Notes under the pieces: model-generated
Told to the model about the DNA's origin: nothing
Database searches by the model: none
What the model saw: the letters and a program-made list of their open reading frames with translations, nothing else
Origin: Microbacterium sp. AB
Lineage (GTDB): Bacteria > Actinomycetota > Actinomycetes > Actinomycetales > Microbacteriaceae
Assembly: GCF_032878875.1 (NCBI RefSeq)
Contig: NZ_CP118157.1
Location: 1,302,001-1,366,000, forward strand
Reading direction: 5' to 3'
Length of the DNA stretch: 64,000 nucleotides
In this document: in pieces, positions 1 to 7,050 of the stretch
How the letters are laid out: the number at the start of each line of letters is the position of its first letter
Position numbering within the stretch: the first letter of the stretch is position 1
Translations under genes and position numbers: made by a program

Positions 1-723
1 GACGGATACCGCGTCCTCGTCGCCGACTCGGGCGAGTCGCCCGCGGACGAGGCCGCTCTGTCGACGGAGATCCGCCGCCGCACCGACGCGATCGTGCTCT
101 GCGCGCCGCGCATGCCCGAGGACGACCTGCGGGCGATCGCCTCGCAGCTGCAGCCGCTGGTGCTCATCAACCGTGTGGCCACGCAGATCGCCGCGCCCTC
201 GCTCTCGATCGACTACCGCACCGGCATCTACGCCCTCGCGCGTCATCTGCACGACCTCGGCCATCGGCACCTCGTCTACCTCTACGGGCCGGAGCGCAGC
301 GCCTCGAACGCGTATCGCGAGAGCGGGCTGCGGGACTTCGCCGAGGAGCATCCGGACGTGCGCGTCGACCGGGTGCCCGCGGGGGCGGGCTCGGACGACG
401 GCCGCGCCGCAGCGCCGACGGTGAGGGACTCCGGCGCGACGGCGGCGCTGGCGTTCAACGACCTCGTCGCCATCGGTCTCATCGGCGGGCTGCGCGAGCT
501 TGGGCTGCGCGTGCCGGAGGACGTCTCGGTCACCGGCTTCGACGACATCCCGCTGGCGCAGTACGTCGCGCCGGCGCTCACGACGGCCTCGGTGCCGCAC
601 GCCGAGCTCGGCGTGGTCGCCTGGCAGCGAATGCGCGCGCTCATCCGCGGCGAGGAGCCGGGGCACAACGTCGTCTTCCAGCCGCGCCTCGAGCTGCGCG
701 ACTCCGTCGCGCCGCCCGCGTAG
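1..723 (+). CDS. LacI-family transcriptional regulator, C-terminal part (5' end outside window)
   Basis: The reading frame is open from base 1 to a TAG at 721-723, giving 240 residues without a start, so the helix-turn-helix domain lies to the left of the window. What remains is the periplasmic-binding-protein-like effector domain. The stretch FNDLVAIGLIGGLRELG followed by VPEDVSVTGFDDIPLA is the hallmark of LacI/GalR sugar sensors. It most likely controls the adjacent sugar-binding protein gene, whose promoter carries a LacI-type operator at 860-879, and possibly the divergent M24/GH43 pair with the same operator. Family assignment is sure; the inducer is unknown. Confidence 0.92.
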   Translation, partial: DGYRVLVADSGESPADEAALSTEIRRRTDAIVLCAPRMPEDDLRAIASQLQPLVLINRVATQIAAPSLSIDYRTGIYALARHLHDLGHRHLVYLYGPERSASNAYRESGLRDFAEEHPDVRVDRVPAGAGSDDGRAAAPTVRDSGATAALAFNDLVAIGLIGGLRELGLRVPEDVSVTGFDDIPLAQYVAPALTTASVPHAELGVVAWQRMRALIRGEEPGHNVVFQPRLELRDSVAPPA

Positions 724-829
724 ACCCCCGCGGCCGGCGCGGCGCCCTCGTCCGACGAGATCGACCCGTTTCGCGGCCGATGGCGGGTCGCTCTCGTCGT
801 CCGGACGGCCGAGACGACGGCCGGGACCG

Positions 830-859
830 TTGACACGCTTTCGAGGCTGGTGCTAGCTT
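830..859 (+). promoter_or_regulatory. Sigma-70-type promoter of the sugar-binding-protein gene
   Basis: TTGACA at 830-835 and TAGCTT at 854-859 are separated by 18 bases, a good housekeeping promoter. It lies about 110 bases before the ATG at 977 and immediately before the LacI-type operator, so repressor binding would block promoter clearance. Confidence 0.6.
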
Positions 860-879
860 GCGTGAAAGCGGTTTCTCCG
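860..879 (+). promoter_or_regulatory. LacI-type operator, copy 1
   Basis: The 20-mer GCGTGAAAGCGGTTTCTCCG contains the imperfect LacI-family palindrome GAAAGC/GGTTTC. An exact copy lies in inverted orientation at 5992-6011 upstream of the M24-like gene. It sits directly after the -10 element at 854-859. Confidence 0.65.
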
Positions 880-976
880 AGAGTGCTCGGCGAGCCGCTC
901 CGGGCGGCACACCCTTCCGCCCTGCACACGGCACCACGGCGGCCGAGAGGGCCGCTCCGACTCGAAACGAGGCGCA

Positions 977-2290
977 ATGAGGCGTATCACACGATCACGC
1001 GCGGTGGTCACGGCGCTCGGCTCCGTCGCCGCGACCCTGATCCTCGGCGGCTGCTCCGGCGGAGCCGCCGGCGGCGGCGAGTACGACCCCGACGAGGAGA
1101 TCACCCTCGAGATCTCCTGGTGGGGCGACGACACGCGCTCCGCGCTCTTCGGAGAGGTCATCGACCAGTTCGAGGCCGAGCATCCGAACATCACCGTGGA
1201 CGAGACGCCCGTCGGATCGCCGGACGACCTCTTCAACCGGCTGGCGACCGACTTCGCGGCAGGAGGAGACACGGCGCCCGACGTCTTCGCGCTCGGCGGC
1301 GCGAAGCCGCAGGAGTACGGCTCGCTCGGGGCGCTGCTCGACCTGTCGACGGTGGGCGACGTGCTCGACGCGTCGGACTATCCCGAGTTCTCGCTCACGA
1401 ACGGGATCGTCGACGGCACGCTCTACGGACTCCCCACGGGCGGCAACGCGACGGCCGCGTTCGTCAACGCCGATGTCTTCGCGCAGGCAGGGGTGCCCGT
1501 GCCCGACGCCGGATGGACGTGGGAGGACCTCGTCGAGGCGGCGAACGACATCGGCAGCGCGGGACTCGTGAACGACGCCGGTCAGCCCGTCTACGGCATC
1601 GACCTGCGCATCCAGGACATCATCGGCACGTACGCGGGGCAGGTGAGCGAGCTCGGCATGTACGACTGGGACGGACAGCTCGGCGTCACCGCCGACGACA
1701 TGGCCGGCTGGTACGAGATCGAGCAGCAGCTGGCCGAGGGCGGGGGACTGCCCGACCCGTCGGTCGTGACGGCCAACTGGCAGCTGCCGCCCGACCAGCA
1801 GCCGTTCACCCTCGGCCAGGCCGCCATCACGTTCGGCTACAGCAACCTGATGGAGGCGTACTCCGACGCCGGCGACGTCCGCATGCAGCTGCCGCCGACG
1901 TCGACGGGCGTGACGGGCGTCGCGCTGCTCCCCTCGGCCTTCTGGTCGATCAACGCGGCGTCGGCTCACCCCGAGGCGGCGGCCATGCTGGTGGACTGGT
2001 TCCTGCACGAGCCCTCCGCGGCCGAGCTGATCCTCGACACGCGCGGCGTGCCGTTCAACCCCGACACCCTCGCGGTCGTGCGCCCGCTGCTGAGCGGTCC
2101 GAGCCAGACGGCCGCCGACTACGTCGACGTCATCCTGGAGGAGGGCGTCGTGGCGCCGCCGCAGCCTGCGGGCGGCGGGATCATGAACGAGCTCTCGCAG
2201 CGCATGGAGTCCGACCTGCTCTTCGGACGCGCGACCCCGCAGCAGGCCGGCGAGGGATGGGTCTCGGAGCTCGGCGCGGCTCTGCAGTGA
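977..2290 (+). CDS. Sugar ABC transporter substrate-binding lipoprotein (family 1 type)
   Basis: The 437-residue protein begins with a lipoprotein signal (MRRITRSR, hydrophobic stretch, then LGGC lipobox near residues 24-27) and continues as a family 1 extracellular solute-binding protein. It should be anchored outside the membrane and deliver a mono- or oligosaccharide to an ABC permease. The start is the ATG at 977, which places the signal peptide correctly; the Shine-Dalgarno is weak. No permease gene follows: the next gene starts at the overlapping GTGA and encodes a glycosidase. Permeases must be encoded elsewhere or left of the window. Probably repressed by the LacI protein encoded just upstream. 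Confidence 0.9.
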   Translation: MRRITRSRAVVTALGSVAATLILGGCSGGAAGGGEYDPDEEITLEISWWGDDTRSALFGEVIDQFEAEHPNITVDETPVGSPDDLFNRLATDFAAGGDTAPDVFALGGAKPQEYGSLGALLDLSTVGDVLDASDYPEFSLTNGIVDGTLYGLPTGGNATAAFVNADVFAQAGVPVPDAGWTWEDLVEAANDIGSAGLVNDAGQPVYGIDLRIQDIIGTYAGQVSELGMYDWDGQLGVTADDMAGWYEIEQQLAEGGGLPDPSVVTANWQLPPDQQPFTLGQAAITFGYSNLMEAYSDAGDVRMQLPPTSTGVTGVALLPSAFWSINAASAHPEAAAMLVDWFLHEPSAAELILDTRGVPFNPDTLAVVRPLLSGPSQTAADYVDVILEEGVVAPPQPAGGGIMNELSQRMESDLLFGRATPQQAGEGWVSELGAALQ

Positions 2291-3939
2291 CGGCGAGGGA
2301 GGAGGCGCTGCGGCGCCTGCGCGGGGGCGACGCGACCGGCCGGTCCGGGACCGGCGCGTCGCCGCTCGGACGCGGGCTCGCGGCGGCGGGCGTGCGTTTC
2401 GCCGCGGTGGGAGGACCGCTCGAGGAACGGTGGCACACGGCGCTGGCCGAGCTGGCGATGTGCGTGCGCCCGCTCGGCGGCGCCGCCCCCGTGCTGCACG
2501 AGGGCGGCGTGTACCACGGGGCGTGGCTCGAGAGCACCGGCACGATCAGCGCCGAGGTGCTCACCCGGTTCGCCCCGCGCATCGCCCGCGACACGCTGCT
2601 GCTGTTCGCCGCCCGTCAGCGTCGCGACGGGATGATCCCGTACAAGGTGACGGCCGACGGACCCGGGTTCGGCCAGATCCAGATCGTCACGCCTCTCGCG
2701 CGCACCGTCTGGAACCACTACCTGCTGACGGGGCGCGACCGGCCCTTCCTCGACACGATGCGCCGTGCGATGACGCGATACGACGCCTGGCTCGAGGAGT
2801 ACCGCGACACGCGCGGGACCGGCGGCGTCGAGGCGTTCTGCGCCTTCGACACGGGGCACGATCTGTCGCCGCGCTTCTGGTTCGCCCCCGATCGCGCGTT
2901 CCGCGGCGACGCGCGGCAGGTCGATCCCGCGGCGCCGCTCGTGCCGTACGTCGCGCCCGACCTGACGTCGAACGTCGCGTGCCAGCGCGCGTATCTCGCC
3001 CGCATCGCCGACGAGCTCGACGGCGGTGCGGGCGCGGCGGAGGGGGCGCGGTGGCGCGAGCGGGCGCGGGCGTCGCTCGACGCCCTCTACGCGCAGTGCT
3101 TCGACGAGGCCGACGGCTTCTTCTACGACCGGGATCGCAACGGGGACCATGTGCGCGTGCAGGGCGACGTGCTGCCGCGGGTCCTGGCGAACGAGGTCGG
3201 CGACGAGGCCTTCTTCGCCGAGAGCCTCCGCCGGTACCTCATGAACACGCGCAAGCTCCTGGCGCACCACGGCTTCACCTCGCTCGCTCTCGACGATCCC
3301 CGGTTCGATCACGACGCGTCGCGCAACTCGTGGGGCGGCCCGGTCAACTTCCTCGCCCTGCTGCGGGCGCCGCATGCCTTCGAGCACCACGGACACGTCG
3401 CCGAGCTGGCTCTCGCGTCGGCGCCGGTCCTCGCGGCGCTCGGCAGGGCCGACCGCTTCCCGCAGTGCCTCGACCCGTGGTCGGGGGACGCGGGCTTCGC
3501 GGAGGCGTACTCGCCCGCGATCCTGTGGTTCCTCGACGCGATCGAGCGCTACGCGGGCATCCTCCCACGCCCCGATGGCGAGGTCTGGTTCACGGGGCTC
3601 CCGCCGACCCGGCTCGATCACGGCACGGCGGCGGAGGCCGTCGCCTACGCGCGCACCGTGGGTGGGAGCGCATGGGAGCTCGTCGCCGACGACGAGCGCG
3701 TCGAGGCCGTGCGCGACGGCGAGGCGGCGTTCGCGTTCCCGCGGGGCTGGCGGGTCGTCACCGACACCGTGGGCGGCGCGCGGGCGGTCGTCGGCATCGG
3801 CGCGCGCACGGTCGCCGGGGAGCTGACGCTCCCCGGCGGATCCGTGTCCCTCGAGGTCGCGCCGAACGAGCGCGTCGAGCTCGACGGCGCAGCGGCGGGC
3901 GCGCGCTCTCGGGTGGAGTTCGTCGCCCCCGTCCTGTGA
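2287..3939 (+). CDS. GH63-like (six-hairpin) glycoside hydrolase
   Basis: The protein is 550 residues from a GTG whose last two bases overlap the preceding TGA (GTGA), indicating translational coupling to the binding protein. The segment FDTGHDLSPRF at residues 187-197 resembles the D-x-G-x-D-x-S-P-R motif of clan GH-G enzymes (GH63, mannosylglycerate hydrolase, trehalase), with D192 the likely general acid. RNSWGGPVN at 346-354 matches their RGPVW-type motif. A short C-terminal domain after about residue 430 looks beta-rich. No signal peptide is visible, so it probably acts in the cytoplasm on the imported sugar. The substrate is unknown. Confidence 0.7.
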   Translation: MTAREEALRRLRGGDATGRSGTGASPLGRGLAAAGVRFAAVGGPLEERWHTALAELAMCVRPLGGAAPVLHEGGVYHGAWLESTGTISAEVLTRFAPRIARDTLLLFAARQRRDGMIPYKVTADGPGFGQIQIVTPLARTVWNHYLLTGRDRPFLDTMRRAMTRYDAWLEEYRDTRGTGGVEAFCAFDTGHDLSPRFWFAPDRAFRGDARQVDPAAPLVPYVAPDLTSNVACQRAYLARIADELDGGAGAAEGARWRERARASLDALYAQCFDEADGFFYDRDRNGDHVRVQGDVLPRVLANEVGDEAFFAESLRRYLMNTRKLLAHHGFTSLALDDPRFDHDASRNSWGGPVNFLALLRAPHAFEHHGHVAELALASAPVLAALGRADRFPQCLDPWSGDAGFAEAYSPAILWFLDAIERYAGILPRPDGEVWFTGLPPTRLDHGTAAEAVAYARTVGGSAWELVADDERVEAVRDGEAAFAFPRGWRVVTDTVGGARAVVGIGARTVAGELTLPGGSVSLEVAPNERVELDGAAAGARSRVEFVAPVL

Positions 3940-3960
3940 TGCGCGGTCCTCTGCGGCGCG

Positions 3961-4848
3961 TCAGGCCGTCAGGCGCAGGCCGTCCGGGGTCTCCTCGAGC
4001 GGGAAGAGGCGGGCGCGCTCGTCGGGTGTGCCGTTGGGAGCGTGCAGCGTCAGGAGGAGGCGCCCCGCGCCGTCGGCGAAGATCATCCCGTGCCCGCCGT
4101 CGGCCGGCCAGAGCGGTGTGTCCGACTGCGTCCACGGTCCGCGCACGTCGCCGGAACCCGATGTCGCCACCCCCATCGCGTACCCGGAGTCGCCGAAGCT
4201 CGACCAGAGCATCGTGAGGCGTCCGTCGCGGGTCCGGTGCATCCAGGGGCCGTCCGTCACGTGCACCTCGGGGAACCCGGGCCGGGGGAGGGGTCGCGCC
4301 CAGGCGGCCTCCGATGCGCGGAAGAGCAGGAACGGCTCGCCGATCGCCTCGCGCAGGTCGTCCGAGAGCCGCACCGCGTGCACCTCCCCGTCGCCGACGT
4401 CCTTCCACTCGCGGCAGAACACCAGGTAGGGCACGACGCCGTCCGGGCCGTCCTCGACGTGCAGCGTGCCGTCGAGGCACTCCCAGTCGTGCGGGGTCAC
4501 GGGTCCGGGAGACCACGGCGCGTACGGGCCCTCCGGCCGTTCGGCGCGGAGGACCTGCGTGCCGCGCCGCCGCCCCTCCGCCGTGAACGTCGCGAACATG
4601 AAGAAGGCGCCGTCGTGCACGTGCACCTCCGGCGCCCAGTACTGCGTGTGCGACCAGAAGCCCGGCTCCGGACGGAACGCCGGGAGGGGACCGTGCCATT
4701 CCTCCAGGTCGGTGCTCCAGTACGTGTCGAAGCCCGTCGCGGGACCGCTCCAGATGTCCGCGTCGGTGCTGCCGAACAGCCAGAAGCGGCCGTCCTCCGG
4801 CGCCCGGAGAACGAACGGATCGCGGATCTGGATGTCGTCGAGTCGCAT
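3961..4848 (-). CDS. GH43-like five-bladed propeller glycosidase
   Basis: The 295-residue protein starts at an ATG with AAGGA about nine bases before it. It has the GH43 pattern: IRDPFVL with putative base D10, ECLDGT with the modulating aspartate D126, and a late acidic motif, here TDGPWM (D199) where many GH43 enzymes have EGP. The Glu-to-Asp change leaves the general acid uncertain; E194 five residues earlier is an alternative. No signal peptide is seen, so cytoplasmic action on short oligosaccharides such as arabinosides or galactosides is likely. It lies 28 bases after the M24-like gene and is presumably cotranscribed from the operator-bearing promoter near 6000. Confidence 0.72.
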   Translation of the reverse strand: MRLDDIQIRDPFVLRAPEDGRFWLFGSTDADIWSGPATGFDTYWSTDLEEWHGPLPAFRPEPGFWSHTQYWAPEVHVHDGAFFMFATFTAEGRRRGTQVLRAERPEGPYAPWSPGPVTPHDWECLDGTLHVEDGPDGVVPYLVFCREWKDVGDGEVHAVRLSDDLREAIGEPFLLFRASEAAWARPLPRPGFPEVHVTDGPWMHRTRDGRLTMLWSSFGDSGYAMGVATSGSGDVRGPWTQSDTPLWPADGGHGMIFADGAGRLLLTLHAPNGTPDERARLFPLEETPDGLRLTA

Positions 4849-4876
4849 GGAGGTGTCCTTCCGCGGTAGGGGCCTG

Positions 4877-5929
4877 TCAGGAGAGATCGAGCTCGACGGG
4901 GCGTGCGACGCCCCGCACGCCGACCGTTGGCCACGCGGGGTCGACCGTGAGCACCTCGAGGCCGGAGTCGTCGACGACGACGGTGTCCTCGATCTTGACG
5001 TGCGGCGCCCAGGGGTTCCACGCGAACGCCTGGCCCGTGGCGACGCGCGCCGTGCTCGCGGGGCCGGCCTTCGGATCGCGGCCGAGATACCCGGTCGGAC
5101 CGCCCTGGTGGTGCGCGAGCCATGCCGGGCGCGACGGCGACCCGAGACCGTGGCGCTCGTAGGATGCCGCGATGTCCGAGAGGATCGCGCGCAGCTCGCG
5201 GCCCGGACGGGTCGCGGCGAACGCGTCGGCCTCGACCTCCCGGATGGCGCGCTCCGTGTCCGGCGCGCCGCCGCCGAAGCGCACCCACCGGGTGAGGCTG
5301 ACGTGCAGGCCGTGGCGTCTGGCGGAGACGACGGCCATCGCACGCCGGCCGAGCGGCGTGCGGGTGGGGAGGGGGTGCTGCACCTGCGTGCGGCCTTCCC
5401 CCGCCACGAGGATCGTGACGGGATCGGCGCCGGCCGCCACGACGGCGCGCGCCAGCTCGCCCGCGAGATCGCGCTCGGAGGTCCGAGGACGCGCGTCCCG
5501 CAGCACCGCGGTCATCGCGCGGGCCGTCTCCCGGCCCAGCGCGCGGTACCGCTCCCTCTCGACGGGCAGCAGCGCGGCCCGTGCGGCGCGGAGCTCCTCG
5601 ACGGCATCCGTGTCGTGCAGGACGCCGGGTTCCGCACCGGCGAGGTCGGCGTACCAGTCCACCGCGCGGATCTCGGCGCCGCCGACCTCCTCCTCCGCCA
5701 GCCGTGCGGCCTCGTTCGCCGGGGCGGTGACGACGGCGGAGCCGTCCCGGCGGACGATCGCGGAGAAGACGGCGGCGCCGCCGTAGGGGACGCTCGTGCG
5801 CGCCCCGTCGAAGAACCACGCGAGGTTCTCGGGCGCGGTCAGCAGGATCGCCTCCGCATCGCGCGCGTCGAGGATCGCCGCGAGCCGCGCGCGCTTGTGC
5901 GGGCGGTCGGCCGTGGGGGACGGGGGCAT
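4877..5929 (-). CDS. M24-fold protein lacking most metal ligands (creatinase/prolidase-like)
   Basis: The 350-residue protein has the two-domain layout of aminopeptidase P/creatinase: a creatinase N-like domain up to about residue 120 and a pita-bread domain after it. The M24 peptidase ligands are mostly gone. The two aspartates are S202 (AVVSARR) and S211 (HVSLTR), the first glutamate is N305 (WNPW), and only the histidine region (AHHQGG, H273/H274) and E314 (KIEDT) remain. It is therefore unlikely to be a dinuclear metallopeptidase and may be a creatinase-like hydrolase or lyase. It heads an operon with the GH43-like gene, so a role in sugar-derivative catabolism is inferred. Confidence 0.7.
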   Translation of the reverse strand: MPPSPTADRPHKRARLAAILDARDAEAILLTAPENLAWFFDGARTSVPYGGAAVFSAIVRRDGSAVVTAPANEAARLAEEEVGGAEIRAVDWYADLAGAEPGVLHDTDAVEELRAARAALLPVERERYRALGRETARAMTAVLRDARPRTSERDLAGELARAVVAAGADPVTILVAGEGRTQVQHPLPTRTPLGRRAMAVVSARRHGLHVSLTRWVRFGGGAPDTERAIREVEADAFAATRPGRELRAILSDIAASYERHGLGSPSRPAWLAHHQGGPTGYLGRDPKAGPASTARVATGQAFAWNPWAPHVKIEDTVVVDDSGLEVLTVDPAWPTVGVRGVARPVELDLS

Positions 5930-5991
5930 GGTGCGGGCTCCATCGCGTCGTCGGTGCGGTGTCCCGACGAGGCGGAACCGTCACAGCCTAG

Positions 5992-6011
5992 CGGAGAAAC
6001 CGCTTTCACGC
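5992..6011 (-). promoter_or_regulatory. LacI-type operator, copy 2
   Basis: This is the exact inverted copy of the 20-mer at 860-879. It lies 63-82 bases before the ATG of the M24-like gene and reads in that gene's direction. Copies in front of both transcription units indicate one regulon, presumably of the LacI protein at the left edge. Confidence 0.65.
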
Positions 6012-6063
6012 GGACGGCGCTTCACACGGCGCGGCGGCCCGAGGTGCTCGAGGGGCGAGGTTC

Positions 6064-7050
6064 TCACGCCTCCTGGGGGTACCGGACGCCGATCTGGCGT
6101 CGGATCTCGTCGAGCGCGCCCATGATCTCGACCGTCTCGTCGATCGGCAGGATGTCGCTGGAGGTGCGTCCCTCGGCGACGAGGCGCTCCGCGGCCAGCG
6201 CCTGGAAGAACATCCCCCGACCTTCGAACGGCTCAGCGGCGAACTCCTCCCGCACCGTCCCGTCGGGCGTCGTCACGCGGAACGTGGTGGGCGTGTACCA
6301 GACGCGGTCGACGTCGATGCGCGCCTCCGTGCCGACGATGTGGGCGGTGTTCGGACCGGCTGCGCGCGACGACGACACGGTCGTCGAGATCGCGCCGCCC
6401 TCATGCGTCATGATCGTGGCGACCTCGGAGTCGGCGCCGGTCTCGGCGAGACGGGCGGTGGCACGGACGGTCGTCGGCCGGCCCAGGACGTCCCATGCGA
6501 ACGAGATCGGGTAGACGCCGAGATCGAGCAGCGCCCCGCCGCCGAGCTCGAGGGCGTTCAGGCGATGGCCGGGGTCGCTCGTGATGCGCTGCGTGTGGTC
6601 CGCCGTCACGACGCGGATCTCGCCGAGGGCCCCCGCCGCGACGATCTCGCGGATGCGGGCCATGTGCGGCAGGTAGCGCGTCCACATGGCCTCCATCACG
6701 AGAAGGCCCTGCCGTGCGCCGAGGTCGCGCAGCTCCGCGGCCTCGGCCCCCGTCAGGGTGAACGGCTTCTCCACGAGCACGTGCTTGCCGCTCTCCAGGG
6801 CGAGGCGCGCGTTCTCGACGTGCGCGGGGTGCGGCGTGGCGACATAGACGATGTCGACGCCGGGATCGGCCGCGAGCTCCTCGTACGAGCCGTGCGCGTG
6901 CGCGATGCCGAACTCCGCCGCGAAGCGGGCGGCCGAGCCCGGCGACCGCGAGCCCACGGCGGCGATGTCGAGCCCTGCGGTGCGCAGGTCGTCTGCGAAG
7001 GAGCGGGCGATGCCGCCCGTGGCGAGGATTCCCCAGCGAAGTCCGGTCAT
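6064..7050 (-). CDS. Gfo/Idh/MocA-family NAD(P)-dependent oxidoreductase
   Basis: The 328-residue protein opens with the Rossmann segment LRWGILATGGIARSFADDL and carries the family's EKP motif (LVEKPFTL), whose lysine is catalytic. Members oxidise sugars, inositols or dihydrodiols; the substrate here is unknown. The ATG overlaps the stop codon of the copper ATPase gene by four bases (ATGA), so the two are translationally coupled although no functional link is obvious. The start is fixed by that overlap and by the position of the glycine motif. Confidence 0.9.
   Translation of the reverse strand: MTGLRWGILATGGIARSFADDLRTAGLDIAAVGSRSPGSAARFAAEFGIAHAHGSYEELAADPGVDIVYVATPHPAHVENARLALESGKHVLVEKPFTLTGAEAAELRDLGARQGLLVMEAMWTRYLPHMARIREIVAAGALGEIRVVTADHTQRITSDPGHRLNALELGGGALLDLGVYPISFAWDVLGRPTTVRATARLAETGADSEVATIMTHEGGAISTTVSSSRAAGPNTAHIVGTEARIDVDRVWYTPTTFRVTTPDGTVREEFAAEPFEGRGMFFQALAAERLVAEGRTSSDILPIDETVEIMGALDEIRRQIGVRYPQEA

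Noticed and set aside
2430..4217. Long plus-strand open frame overlapping the GH63-like and GH43-like genes
   Set aside because: Arg/Ala/Gly-rich translation without domains, typical of shadow frames in very G+C-rich DNA; the other two strands and frames hold clear families.
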